Source: an uncultured Erysipelotrichaceae bacterium (lineage in GTDB: Bacteria; Bacillota_I; Bacilli_A; Erysipelotrichales; Erysipelotrichaceae). Taken from it: a stretch of 63,405 nucleotides of DNA. The stretch is from NCBI GenBank assembly GCA_900315065.1, contig OMXQ01000003.1, positions 1-63,405 on the forward strand, written 5' to 3'. Of this stretch, positions 26,185 through 34,995 are shown one piece after another (positions within the stretch are counted from its first letter, which is position 1; each line of letters begins with the position of its first letter). Below the pieces are notes generated by a model. It was not told the origin of the DNA and ran no database searches. It saw only the letters and a program-made list of their open reading frames with translations. The position numbers were made by a program, and so were the translations under genes.

Positions 26185-28617
26185 TTATTTTCCTGTTAAT
26201 TTCCAGACAGTATCAATAACATAGGCAGCACCTGTTTCTGCTTGTTTTCTTGAGAAAGTGACAGCCGGATTTTTACCCTTTCTTGCATTCAGAATATCCT
26301 TGTAGTTGGCACTGCTTCCAGGCATAAAAGCATTGGTTCCGGCAGCTGCAGTTTCAGCTGCTCTTTCAACCCGCCAGAATGCAGTTTTGCTGGAATTGCC
26401 GGCAACGATCCAGTCCGTCACAATCAGCCCCTTCCAGCCCCATTCCTTCCGTACGACATTGATCAGATCACCACGCTCGGAAGTATGGCTGCCGTTGACA
26501 AGATTATAGGAATTCATCAAAGCACATGGATCTGCCTTTCTCAGACAGATTTCAAACGGCTTCATATAAATTTCCCGGAGTGCGCGCTCACTCAGACAGC
26601 TGTTGGACTGATAGCGGTTGGTTTCCTGGTTGTTGGCAGTGAAGTGTTTGACTGTAACGCCGCAGCCCTTATGCTGCTGAACACCTTCCGTGACTGCTGC
26701 ACCAAAAATACCGCTGAGCAGAGGATCCTCAGAATAATATTCGAAGTTTCTGCCGCATAACGGGTGTCTTTGAATATTGATGGCTGGAGCCAGCCAGAGC
26801 TGAACATGAAAGCGTTCCATTTCTGCCCCAACAATATCGCCGCAGATCTTTCCGACTTCCGGATTCCAGCTCTGGGCAATGGCAGTCGCTATCGGAATGG
26901 CTGTGCAGTATTGGGTATGCACTTCTCCCTTCGGCTTTCTGCCGCCCTGTCCCATCAATTTTACAAGGAAAGGTAACATAAATTCCGAGATGCCTGCCGG
27001 CAGGGTTTCCCCGACCGGATGCGCACCCTTCTGATCCACATAATATTCTTTGCTTAATCTTAATCCGGCAGGACCATCAGCCATAACGATGGAAGGAATA
27101 CCGGTGACTTTGCCGCAGGATTCACCAGCTGCACCAGCCACTTTGGAAGAAGCATTTCCGATGACAGACATGAATCCAGGTCCGTCTTTATATGCACCTA
27201 CGGCAAGATTGCAGAGTTCTTCATCACTGAGACTTTCCGCTTTCTGCAAAGCTTCAGCTGATGGAAAAGCCGGTACCTCTGCAAACATATGATCCAGTGC
27301 AGACGGGTCTATCTGAATAACCGGTAAATTATCAGGAATCTCTTCCTGCATGTTTTCAATTTCAGGCACCCAGTCTTTGAAATCAGGATGACCGCCGGCA
27401 TGTTCGGTGGCTGCAGAATGTACTGCATGATCCAGATGCAGAAGGCCGCATACCTTCGTATGACGACTGTCGTTACCGATTCTTACAATATAATTTCCTG
27501 CTTCAAGAAGATAAGCCGCCGCTTCTTCATCAAAAGAGGCAAGATCCTTTTCTTCAAAAGAAATCGTAACTTCTTCCTTTTCACCAGGCTGCAGTGCTTT
27601 TGTCTTCTTGAAACCAGCCAGTCTCTGATACGGCTGCGGCAATTTTCCGGAAGGAACGCTGACATAAATCTGGACTATTTCCTTACCAGGGAATTTACCG
27701 GTATTGGTCACATCTGCTTTGATTGTAACTGCAGATCCTTCAGCACTGATTTCTCTGCATTCTGTTTCAAATTCTGTGTAAGAAAGACCATACCCGAACG
27801 GGAAGAGAGGTTCTTTGCCTGCGGTGTCATAGTAACGGTAGCCGACAAAGATGCCTTCCTTGTATTGCGTATCATCTCTTTCACCGAAATCGCCGATAGA
27901 TATGATATCCTGCGCTTTCACCCAGGAAGCGGTCAGCTTGCCGGAAGGACAGCTTTTACCGGTAAGAACATCGCCAAGGACGTCACCGACCGGTGCACCA
28001 AGCTGGGAAAGCAGCAGAATATTCGGAACATCCATAACCGGGGAAAGATCCACCGGGCCGCCGGCATTGAGAACAAGCACAAACTTCTGATATTTTTCTG
28101 CACAAAGATGAATATCACGGATTTCCGTATCTGTTAAAAGATAATCACCTTTGGTGCAGCGTCTGTCATTGCCTTCCCCGCAGACTCTGGAAAGTACATA
28201 CACGCCAAGGTCTGCTTCTGTATTGACAGGCAGTTGGTATTCTGGTTCCGGCATCACAGCACCCATGCCGAGGAAGACAGCCTGTACATGCTGCTTCTTA
28301 GCCTCCAGCCTGATGTCTTCAACAAACTTCTTGTGAGCCTGTTTCTGCACTTCATCATAGCCGTCCAGCCAGGCTTTTGTAACAATGGCAAAGCCTGCAT
28401 TTTCCAATCCCTTTTCAGCAGTTGTATAGAAATGGGAATTGACGTTGCCGGATCCGGTGCCTCCTTTGAGCGTTCTGCGTGCACCATTGCCATACAGGGC
28501 ACAGGTCCCCGGCTTTTCTACCGGCAAAGCGCCATCTTTTTTCAGAAGCACCATGCACTCGGCACCTGCTTCTCTTACTCTTGTGAAATGATCCTTTTCA
28601 TAGTCACTGATTGACAT
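26185..28617 (-). CDS. Beta-glucosidase, glycoside hydrolase family 3, reversed domain order
   Basis: This 810-residue GH3 enzyme has its domains in reversed order. The alpha/beta sandwich comes first (TCALYGNGARRTLKGGTGSGNVN near 43). A fibronectin-III-like domain follows around 300-400, and the (beta/alpha)8 barrel comes last (ADGPAGLRL near 510, KHFTANNQETNR near 660). The catalytic nucleophile Asp is in GLIVTDWIVAG near 735. The same order is known from Ruminococcus albus and Butyrivibrio beta-glucosidases, so it is unusual but not new. It lacks a signal peptide and would split imported oligosaccharides in the cytoplasm. It is paired with a GH43-like gene. Confidence 0.9.
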   Translation of the reverse strand: MSISDYEKDHFTRVREAGAECMVLLKKDGALPVEKPGTCALYGNGARRTLKGGTGSGNVNSHFYTTAEKGLENAGFAIVTKAWLDGYDEVQKQAHKKFVEDIRLEAKKQHVQAVFLGMGAVMPEPEYQLPVNTEADLGVYVLSRVCGEGNDRRCTKGDYLLTDTEIRDIHLCAEKYQKFVLVLNAGGPVDLSPVMDVPNILLLSQLGAPVGDVLGDVLTGKSCPSGKLTASWVKAQDIISIGDFGERDDTQYKEGIFVGYRYYDTAGKEPLFPFGYGLSYTEFETECREISAEGSAVTIKADVTNTGKFPGKEIVQIYVSVPSGKLPQPYQRLAGFKKTKALQPGEKEEVTISFEEKDLASFDEEAAAYLLEAGNYIVRIGNDSRHTKVCGLLHLDHAVHSAATEHAGGHPDFKDWVPEIENMQEEIPDNLPVIQIDPSALDHMFAEVPAFPSAEALQKAESLSDEELCNLAVGAYKDGPGFMSVIGNASSKVAGAAGESCGKVTGIPSIVMADGPAGLRLSKEYYVDQKGAHPVGETLPAGISEFMLPFLVKLMGQGGRKPKGEVHTQYCTAIPIATAIAQSWNPEVGKICGDIVGAEMERFHVQLWLAPAINIQRHPLCGRNFEYYSEDPLLSGIFGAAVTEGVQQHKGCGVTVKHFTANNQETNRYQSNSCLSERALREIYMKPFEICLRKADPCALMNSYNLVNGSHTSERGDLINVVRKEWGWKGLIVTDWIVAGNSSKTAFWRVERAAETAAAGTNAFMPGSSANYKDILNARKGKNPAVTFSRKQAETGAAYVIDTVWKLTGK

Positions 28618-28820
28618 AGTTTTTCTCCTGATGACTGACTGGGGTTGTCATAAAGACAGAATTTCTATTTAACAGAATAATCAGAAACAGGAAAATCTGT
28701 TATCAGAAAAATAATATTACTATCGCAAAATACACTTTTATAATCATTATCTTAACAAAATAACTTTTTTCCTTCAGTGTGCGTGTGAAACTGCTTAAAA
28801 AAAGAACAGGAACAAGTTTG

Positions 28821-29083
28821 TTACTGATCTTCGAGTTTTATTCTTTCAAGCTGCTTCGCGTATTTTTTTACCCTCAGTTTTCTTATTCCTTCACTGTGCC
28901 AGGGTTCTTCCGGCGCAAGCTTCACGCGTTCAGGCATATCAGCTAATAACTTCAGTTGTTCTCTAAAAAGAAGCGAATATTCCTTTACAGCTTCAGTATT
29001 AAGAAGTTCTTCTTTGATATACTGATTATTTCCATAACCTGATATCTTGCCTGGCTGGTTAACTTAACTTTGTATTGCTCCAT
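28821..29083 (-). pseudogene. RelE/ParE-type toxin, frameshifted
   Basis: The ATG at 29083 shares one base with the antitoxin stop (TGATG), the usual toxin-antitoxin arrangement. The first frame reads MEQYKVKLTSQARYQVMEII, a typical RelE/ParE start. It then runs out of frame after about 21 codons. In the next frame YIKEELLNTEAVKEYS, LADMPERVKLAPEEPW and GIRKLRVKKY continue the toxin pattern to TAA at 28821. One missing base explains both. The end after KKY does not look like the family, so the C-terminus may be altered too. The toxin is very likely inactive. Confidence 0.7.
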
Positions 29084-29382
29084 CAGACACCTAATTTCTT
29101 ATCAATTTCATCAAACACTTCATTGACATTAAAAGAATCATCTGACTTAGCCTGTTCAAGTCCTTTTGCCATCATGGAATTATATTCTGATTTGGACATA
29201 TGAACTGTTTCCTCAGGAAGTTCAATTATAAAAGGAATTCCGTGATGCATAATGATCTGGCGATAATAAAGATCAATAGCCACGGACCTGGGAAGACCTA
29301 TCTGCATCAGAATAGATTCTGCTTTCTGTTTAATATCTGCTTCAATCCTTGCATTAACATTTGCTGTTTTTACTGCTGACAT
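29083..29382 (-). CDS. RelB/DinJ-family antitoxin
   Basis: This protein of about 99 residues has an N-terminal ribbon-helix-helix (TANVNARIEADIKQKAESILMQIGLPRSVAIDLYYRQI) and a C-terminal acidic tail that would wrap the toxin (SFNVNEVFDEIDKKLG). The start at 29382 has AAGGAG 8 bases upstream; a start 24 bases earlier lacks one. It would repress its own promoter and neutralise a RelE-type RNase. The adjacent toxin frame is broken, leaving this as an orphan antitoxin. Confidence 0.85.
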   Translation of the reverse strand: MSAVKTANVNARIEADIKQKAESILMQIGLPRSVAIDLYYRQIIMHHGIPFIIELPEETVHMSKSEYNSMMAKGLEQAKSDDSFNVNEVFDEIDKKLGV

Positions 29383-29406
29383 ATAGGCATCTCCTTTTAT
29401 AGTCAA

Positions 29407-29434
29407 ATAGTACCTGTTGTAATGCTATCTGCAA
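29407..29434 (-). promoter_or_regulatory. Promoter of the toxin-antitoxin remnant
   Basis: On the minus strand TTGCAG (29434-29429), 16 bases, TACTAT (29412-29407) stand about 25 bases upstream of the antitoxin ATG. Confidence 0.5.
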
Positions 29435-29516
29435 TACATTCAATCGCATTAATCCTGCTTTTCAGAAGTTTTCATCACCTTTTTCTTTCAACAGATATTC
29501 CTCAGCTGCATAACCA

Positions 29517-29552
29517 GAAAAAAAACTCCGCATTCAGCTTACAAAGCTTGAT
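29517..29552. terminator. Bidirectional terminator
   Basis: AAAAACTCCG/CGGAGTTTTT forms a 10-bp stem around a 12-base loop, with A- and T-tracts that allow use in either direction. It lies in the 409-base gap between the antitoxin gene and the EIIB-ROK gene. Confidence 0.75.
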
Positions 29553-29579
29553 CGGAGTTTTTGTTGAGAATTATTCCAG

Positions 29580-29776
29580 CTCGATAATGATTTCCTGCGC
29601 GTAAAGTAAATAGTTTACGTTTTAGTATATTTCATGTCTTTATATCTACGGTTTTCACTCACATCTACCACGTTTACGATCTGCATGGTAGCAAAATGGT
29701 ATCAGAGAGTGGTATCAGTCTTCAAAGTGTATATACAAAGATCAGCAGCTGATAAGGTCTGCTTAAAGTGTATTTT
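29580..29776. repeat. Direct repeat copy 1 (about 197 bp)
   Basis: This stretch is clearly homologous (roughly 80-85% by eye) to 39106-39303 in the same orientation. It contains a CGTAAA/TTTACG dyad near 29600-29619 and two TGGTATCAG words. On the minus strand both copies can end a short frame in YLLYA-x-EIIIE before TAA. Together they bracket the 29.8-39.1 kb block. Its nature (att site, decayed gene end or noncoding repeat) is not known. Confidence 0.75.
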
Positions 29777-29791
29777 AAAAGGATACTTTCG

Positions 29792-31222
29792 CTAATTTCT
29801 GAATTCTTTCAGATCTTCCCGGTAGCTGTAGATGCCATGCAGGACGTTGTAAAGCAGGACGCCGGCGCCGTAGAACAGCTCCCAGAAGCGGCTGTCCATC
29901 TTGACGATCTGCGGCAGATGGCGCTCAGGAACATATTTCTTCAGGCTTTCCTTCAGCTCCTCAGGATCGGTCAACAGATCACAATAGACCGCCAGCGTGT
30001 CCGGGCCGATTGTGCAGACCATCGGCAGAACCAGCTTCGTAATCAGTTCAACGATACCTTCCGGCGTTCTGGCAAGATCATATCTGTCCTCGGAGAAATT
30101 GAGCGTCTTCAGATAATTGGCGCATTCGCCGGCGAAATCCTTTTTGCCGAAAACCGGATTTCCGTTGATGACAAGACCGGCACCGCCGACAACGTTGCCA
30201 AGCGGATGATAATAGGCAAGAAGATTGCCGCAGTCACGATGGTTTGCATAATAACCGACCGCTGCCGCATTTGCATCATTGCAGAGGATAAATGTACGGC
30301 CGTATTTCTTTGTAAATTCACCGACGATATCAACATCAAAGATTTTGACTGTCGGCAGCGTGAGACGTCCTTCATAGACAATACCCGGCGCGACGATCGC
30401 GACGCCTTTGATCTCCGGATGACGGATGAACAGAACATCGAGCACATCCTCCAGATCACGCAGATTGATTTCGTCTTTCACAGTAACCCCGCGTTCCATC
30501 GCTGCTTCTTTGTCCGCTCCACGCCAGTGAATTTCGAATTTGCGGTTTCTGCGGATAATGGCCACAATAGCAATTGAACTGTCCCATTCTGGATCGTGAA
30601 TGTCTTCAGCTATCTCTTCTGCCTTTTCCTTTTTATCCAGTTCCTCTTTGATCAGATCGACGGTCTGTGTCACATTGTATGACGCAAATACACTGGCGGG
30701 AATCTGGATGATAACTTTGTCTTTCAGTACTTCCTTCGCCTTTTTAAGCAGATAGCCGATCTGCGGTGCCAGCAGGATCACGTCCTTGTCCTGAGCTGCT
30801 TCAAAGAGTTCGGTATAAGGAACAGCCGAGAACTCATATTCAAGACCGAGCGTTTCCGCAGCACCATTGAGCTTATCCGCAAAGAAAGAAGTGGTAAATC
30901 CGGAGGTGCAGCTTAACAGAACTTTGACCTTGTTGTCGGCGCCTGCTTTCTTCAATGAAGCAATCATCTGTGTGAACAGATCTTTGGCATGGTCAATATC
31001 CTTGATTTCAAAATGCAGGAAGAAAACAGGCTCATCGGATTTCTCTGTCTCGATTGTCAGGGCGCAGATTTCATATTCAAGATGATAGAACTGCACGTGA
31101 CCGACGGCATTCTCCGTTACAAAGTCAATTTCATCTTCGCTTTTTTCATTGATTTCATAAGCCGGATCTGTCTGTTCAAGAATCCATCTCCGGTACATTT
31201 CATACATTTCTCTGTCTGTCAT
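29792..31222 (-). CDS. PTS EIIB-like domain fused to a ROK-family sugar kinase/regulator domain
   Basis: This 476-residue protein has three parts. Residues 1-95 are not recognised. Residues about 97-185 look like a lactose/cellobiose-type PTS EIIB domain: KVLLSCTSGFTTSFFADKL places a Cys at 105 where EIIB is phosphorylated, and DVILLAPQIGYLLKKAKEVL follows. Residues about 215-476 are a ROK fold with CNDANAAAVGY near 314 and GGAGLVINGNPVFGKKDFAGE near 346. The ROK zinc motif is absent, so the kinase activity is doubtful. A sugar-sensing role through phosphorylation of Cys105 is a guess. It is co-transcribed, 5 bases apart, with a histidine phosphatase upstream. Confidence 0.7.
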   Translation of the reverse strand: MTDREMYEMYRRWILEQTDPAYEINEKSEDEIDFVTENAVGHVQFYHLEYEICALTIETEKSDEPVFFLHFEIKDIDHAKDLFTQMIASLKKAGADNKVKVLLSCTSGFTTSFFADKLNGAAETLGLEYEFSAVPYTELFEAAQDKDVILLAPQIGYLLKKAKEVLKDKVIIQIPASVFASYNVTQTVDLIKEELDKKEKAEEIAEDIHDPEWDSSIAIVAIIRRNRKFEIHWRGADKEAAMERGVTVKDEINLRDLEDVLDVLFIRHPEIKGVAIVAPGIVYEGRLTLPTVKIFDVDIVGEFTKKYGRTFILCNDANAAAVGYYANHRDCGNLLAYYHPLGNVVGGAGLVINGNPVFGKKDFAGECANYLKTLNFSEDRYDLARTPEGIVELITKLVLPMVCTIGPDTLAVYCDLLTDPEELKESLKKYVPERHLPQIVKMDSRFWELFYGAGVLLYNVLHGIYSYREDLKEFRN

Positions 31223-31227
31223 TTTCC

Positions 31228-31854
31228 TTATCTCCTGCTGGTTACGTAAACCGTTTTAGACAATTCAGGATCGAGAGCGGAGAAGTCATGAATGATGACA
31301 TCCTCACACATAAAGACGACCCCGTCATAGGAATACTTAAAGATCGCGCAGTTGCCGATACCGGTTTTTCTGGGAATCAGCGTGTAAGCCTGCCATTTGT
31401 TGAAAAACTGTCCGCATGCGGCACCATGAGCTACGATCAGCGTCGTCGTATTATCCGCTGCCATTTTCATAATACCGGTGACTGTATCACTGAATCTATC
31501 CTGGAATTCCTTTTTCCCTTCCCCTCCGTACTGTTTGAACTGATCACCATACGGGAAAGAAGGATTCAGCGACTCATCATGACCTTCCAGTTTGCCAAAG
31601 AACCATTCCTTCAGTCCCCTGATCCTTTCGTAGGGCATCTGCCCGCCGGTAACGATTTCCAGGGTGTCGGCCGCCCGCTCAGATGTGGAAGAATACGCAT
31701 AGTCAAAAGTAATGTTCCTGTCGCGGAACCACTGCCCGGCAACTTCTGCCTGCGCTCTGCCAAGATCCGTAAGAGGAGCATCACACCATCCCTGGATCTT
31801 ATGCGCAACGTTAAACATCGTCTGACCATGACGCATCAGATATAAGGTCTTCAT
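31228..31854 (-). CDS. Histidine phosphatase (phosphoglycerate-mutase-like) family protein
   Basis: This 208-residue protein opens with the family's MKTLYLMRHGQTMFN (phospho-accepting His9). It has SSTSERAADTLEIVTGG near 55, the acid region LKEWFFGKLEGHDE near 82 and the second His in LIVAHGAACGQF near 150. It probably dephosphorylates a small sugar phosphate or related metabolite rather than acting as a glycolytic mutase. AGGAG precedes the ATG. It is the first gene of a two-gene unit with the EIIB-ROK fusion, whose substrate may be linked. Confidence 0.85.
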   Translation of the reverse strand: MKTLYLMRHGQTMFNVAHKIQGWCDAPLTDLGRAQAEVAGQWFRDRNITFDYAYSSTSERAADTLEIVTGGQMPYERIRGLKEWFFGKLEGHDESLNPSFPYGDQFKQYGGEGKKEFQDRFSDTVTGIMKMAADNTTTLIVAHGAACGQFFNKWQAYTLIPRKTGIGNCAIFKYSYDGVVFMCEDVIIHDFSALDPELSKTVYVTSRR

Positions 31855-32191
31855 TATCTTTTTTCTCCTGTTTCTGCTTTCAGTTTAGCACAAGTATGTA
31901 ACTGCAATCCACGGACTATCTGACTTTTCATCATGTATTACATCCGGCCGTTCTTCCGCGCTTATTCCTCTGCCAGGGCCGGAATCATGCGGAATAAATA
32001 CAGCTCATATCCTATGCATGCAGCCTCTCAGATCCGGGAAGAATTTCTTCTTTCATATCAATGCACGTGGTTATAAGTACAGTGCACATCCGCACGGAAG
32101 TATTCTTCACTTCGCTCTCCCGGTTTAAAGAATATAGGACAGCACGAATGGTTTCGGCTGTCCCGGTATGAATGATCTTTTTCTTTTGTAT
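31855..32191. other. Intergenic stretch without a recognised gene
   Basis: It holds the upstream region of the histidine-phosphatase gene and, at 32130-32164, the terminator of the aldo-keto reductase operon. On the minus strand a short frame just after that hairpin (reading FFKPGERSEEYFRADVH before a stop) may be the remnant of a lost gene, but I could not place it. Confidence 0.4.
32130..32164 (-). terminator. Terminator-like hairpin after the AKR operon
   Basis: GGACAGC (32137-32143) pairs with GCTGTCC (32157-32163). On the minus strand TATATTCTTT follows the stem. It lies 30-60 bases past the last aldo-keto reductase stop. Confidence 0.6.
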
Positions 32192-33058
32192 TCAGTGAGT
32201 CCTGCGGCCCAGGCACATGCGGACAAAGTCCGGATCGAAGTGCTTGGCCCTTGAGCCTGTATATCCCATGTCGAGGGAAGCAATCTGCTTCATCTCTTCC
32301 TCGTTCAGTTCAAAGTCCCAGATATCGAAATTTTCTCTGATTCTTTCTTCATGGGTGGATTTGGGAATGATGACAACACCCCGCTGAACATTCCATCTCA
32401 GGATAACCTGACCGACGGTTTTATGATGAGATGCCGCAATTCCTTTGAGCATTTCATCTTCAAACGGATTGTAGCGGCCGCCGCCCAGCGGTGCCCAGGC
32501 TTCGGGGACGACATTGTAGTATTTCATGTTTTCCAGCGCGCCTTCCTGGGTGAAGTACGGATGGAGTTCCACCTGGTTGACCATCGGTTTAATACGGACG
32601 GTTTCACAGAAATTCGCCAGAATATTCGGATAGAAGTTGGAAACGCCGATCGCTCTGAGTTTTCCTTCTTCATACGCCTTTTCCATCGCCCTCCAGGCGG
32701 CGAAGTAATCGCCCATCGCCTGATGAAGCAGATAGAGATCCAGATATTCCAGACCGGATTTCTGAATGGAAGCGTCAATGGCAGCGGCTGCGGTTTCTTC
32801 ATTGACCATATCCGCCACCCACATCTTGGATGTGATAAAGAGTTCTTCTCTTGTGCAGACACCTTCTTCAACCGCCTGTCTGACAGCGGCGCCGACCGCG
32901 TCCTCATTGCCATAGGAGGCGGCGGTATCAATCAGGCGATAGCCGGCTTTGATTGCATTCAGCACGGATTCTTTACATGTTTCAAAGTCTCTGACCTGAA
33001 AGACCCCGAATCCTTCCATCGGCATTGTGACGCCGTTTTTCAATGTTCTGTATTCCAT
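32192..33058 (-). CDS. Aldo-keto reductase (copy A)
   Basis: This 288-residue AKR has the full catalytic tetrad: Asp44 and Tyr49 in LIDTAASYGNE, Lys78 in FITSKMW, His112 in YLLHQAMGDY. VIIPKSTHEERIREN near 235 is the NADPH-binding signature. It is closest in this window to the copy at 36308 (shared LYLLHQAMGDYF and the QGVVI/PKST region). It reduces aldehydes or ketones in the cytoplasm; the substrate is unknown. It is the last gene of an eight-gene run of reductases and related enzymes on the minus strand. AAGGAG precedes the ATG. Confidence 0.9.
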   Translation of the reverse strand: MEYRTLKNGVTMPMEGFGVFQVRDFETCKESVLNAIKAGYRLIDTAASYGNEDAVGAAVRQAVEEGVCTREELFITSKMWVADMVNEETAAAAIDASIQKSGLEYLDLYLLHQAMGDYFAAWRAMEKAYEEGKLRAIGVSNFYPNILANFCETVRIKPMVNQVELHPYFTQEGALENMKYYNVVPEAWAPLGGGRYNPFEDEMLKGIAASHHKTVGQVILRWNVQRGVVIIPKSTHEERIRENFDIWDFELNEEEMKQIASLDMGYTGSRAKHFDPDFVRMCLGRRTH

Positions 33059-33071
33059 GTTTTTTCTCCTT

Positions 33072-33689
33072 CTAGCGGATCATATTTGTGCGTACTTCCT
33101 TTTTCGTATCGGGAAGTCCTTCTTTCTCCTTCTGTGCCTGGATGGCTTTGATCATAAATGACATATTCAGAGCCAGATTGCGAATTGTCTGCACACCTTC
33201 CTCGTCTTTATAGACATCTTCTGCCGTATAACCGTGAACATCATTCCAGTAGGAAGAAGTGACCACCGGCATCTCCCGCATTGTGAAAAACTGGTTCATT
33301 GCCTCAAAGGAAGCGGAACTGCCTCCCCTGCGATTGGAGATCACTGCTGCCGCAGGCATCATTTTCAGATTTCCCGGATAGCTGTAGAACAGTCTTTGCA
33401 GGAAGGAAAGAACGGTTCCGTTTGGATTTCCGAAATAGACCGGTGTGCCGACAATAATACCGTCCGCATCATCGAGTTTCGGATAAGTCTCATTGACAAT
33501 ATCCTCGAAAACGCACTTACCGTTTTTCCGACATGAAAGGCAGGCGATGCAGCCTCTGATATCCTTGTTGCCGATATGGATGATTTCACTTTCAATCCCC
33601 TGCTCTTCAAGAACCTCAGAAGCGATCTTTAACGCGGTGCCGATGCAGGCGCCGGCTTTGGGAGAGCCGTTGATCATCAATACTTTCAT
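33072..33689 (-). CDS. NADPH-dependent FMN reductase / flavodoxin-like protein
   Basis: This 205-residue protein starts MKVLMINGSPKAGACIGTAL, the FMN phosphate-binding loop of the flavodoxin-like reductases. It continues with GCIACLSCRKNGKC near 48 and DADGIIVGTPVYFGNPNG near 76. The cysteine group resembles that of iron-sulfur flavoproteins of the NADPH-dependent FMN reductase family but is short of the full cluster pattern. It probably reduces quinones, nitro or azo compounds, or supplies electrons to a partner. The ATG sits 2 bases after the stop of AKR copy B, with GAGGAG provided by that gene's last codons. Confidence 0.85.
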   Translation of the reverse strand: MKVLMINGSPKAGACIGTALKIASEVLEEQGIESEIIHIGNKDIRGCIACLSCRKNGKCVFEDIVNETYPKLDDADGIIVGTPVYFGNPNGTVLSFLQRLFYSYPGNLKMMPAAAVISNRRGGSSASFEAMNQFFTMREMPVVTSSYWNDVHGYTAEDVYKDEEGVQTIRNLALNMSFMIKAIQAQKEKEGLPDTKKEVRTNMIR

Positions 33690-33691
33690 AA

Positions 33692-34537
33692 TCACTCCTC
33701 AAAATTGCATTTGGTCACTGCCATTTTTTGAAGAGATTCTTCGGTCACCTTATAGAACGGCTCATGTTTGTTCAGGGCGGCGATCAGGTCCATTTCATCT
33801 TCGGTCAGACTGAAGTCAAACACCTTCGCATTGTCTTCGATATGACCATGGGATTTAGAGCCCGGTACCAGACCGAAGCCCATCTGGATATGCCATCTGA
33901 TAACGATCTGGACAGTGCTTTTCCCGTATTTTTCCGCCATTTGCACAAGGACCGGCTCATTGAGCATTTCCGGGGAACCATGTCCCAGCGGAAACCAGGA
34001 CTGCAGGCGGATGTCATTAGCGTCACAATATGGCTTTCTTGTCTCAGCCGGGAAGTACGGATGACATTCCACCTGCATGATCATCGGTCTGATTTCTCCT
34101 TGATCGATAACTTCCTGAATCTGGTCTGTCTGGAAGTTAGAAAGACCGATTGCGCGAATCTTTCCTTCCTTATACGCCTTCTCCAGCATGCCCCAGGCAT
34201 AGAGATAATTGTTTACCGGATGATGCAGCAGCATCACATCAATATAGTCAACCCCGAGTCTCACAAGTGTGTCATCAATGGCAGAGTCCTTTTCATAAAG
34301 GGTCGGGCCGAGTTTCGTCTCAAGGAAATAGTCTTCCCTTTTCAGTCCGGATTTTTTTAAACCAAGTCCTACTTCAACCTCATTTCCATAGCGGTTGGCA
34401 GTATCGATCAGCTCATAGCCATGGTGCAGCGCAAATGCAACGTTATCTGTAATAAGATCACCGGCCTGGCCGATCGTTCCGAAACCCAGTTTTGGAATTT
34501 CCAGGCCGTTATTCAGTTTCATTCTGTTGACATTCAT
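33692..34537 (-). CDS. Aldo-keto reductase (copy B)
   Basis: This 281-residue AKR has the tetrad Asp45, Tyr50 (LIDTANRYGNE), Lys75 (LETKLGPT) and His105 (MLLHHPVNNY). Its cofactor segment (GLVPGSKSHGHIEDN) departs from copies A and C and is nearer copy D. It probably has a different substrate range from A and C. It lies between two flavodoxin-like genes in the same operon with 2- to 5-base gaps. GGGGAG precedes the ATG. Confidence 0.88.
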   Translation of the reverse strand: MNVNRMKLNNGLEIPKLGFGTIGQAGDLITDNVAFALHHGYELIDTANRYGNEVEVGLGLKKSGLKREDYFLETKLGPTLYEKDSAIDDTLVRLGVDYIDVMLLHHPVNNYLYAWGMLEKAYKEGKIRAIGLSNFQTDQIQEVIDQGEIRPMIMQVECHPYFPAETRKPYCDANDIRLQSWFPLGHGSPEMLNEPVLVQMAEKYGKSTVQIVIRWHIQMGFGLVPGSKSHGHIEDNAKVFDFSLTEDEMDLIAALNKHEPFYKVTEESLQKMAVTKCNFEE

Positions 34538-34542
34538 TTTGT

Positions 34543-34995
34543 TTACTCCCCTACAGAGTGTTTCTGTGCTTGTTTTGCATTAGTGATCATCCCCTTATAT
34601 TCCATGCCATAGAGACCTGCAAACCGTTTCATAGTATATTCACCGGCTTCCATCATCCACTGTTCCGGTGCAGCGCCCTGGTAAATAAACCAGAGTTTTT
34701 TCCCGCTGAGTTCACCCTGTGAAACCGGTCCGTAGAATCTGTCCAGAAGATTACGTACAGAGCCGCAGATATTATGCCAGTAAACTGGTGAGCCAATGAT
34801 CAGCACATCCGCTTTTTTCATCATGGCCAGTACTTCATCAAACTGATCACCGGGTAATGTCTGACCATAAACATTGATTCGATAATCTGTCAGATTCAAT
34901 GTTTCTGCTTCTGTGCCTTTGAGAAGAGCTGCTGCAAGACCTGCTGTGTTTCCCTGTCTTTCAGGGCTTCCATTGATGAATAATACTTTTGTCAT
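34543..34995 (-). CDS. Flavodoxin-family NAD(P)H-dependent oxidoreductase
   Basis: This 150-residue protein starts MTKVLFINGSPERQGNTAGLA, the FMN-binding loop, followed by KKADVLIIGSPVYWHNICGSV near 85. It is shorter than the other flavoprotein of the operon and lacks its cysteines. It probably carries FMN and reduces quinones or similar acceptors. It overlaps the alpha/beta hydrolase gene upstream by four bases (ATGA). Confidence 0.85.
   Translation of the reverse strand: MTKVLFINGSPERQGNTAGLAAALLKGTEAETLNLTDYRINVYGQTLPGDQFDEVLAMMKKADVLIIGSPVYWHNICGSVRNLLDRFYGPVSQGELSGKKLWFIYQGAAPEQWMMEAGEYTMKRFAGLYGMEYKGMITNAKQAQKHSVGE

Noticed and set aside
31855-32191. Decayed gene fragment in the gap before AKR copy A
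   Set aside because: Only a 24-codon stretch looks protein-like and no family could be named.
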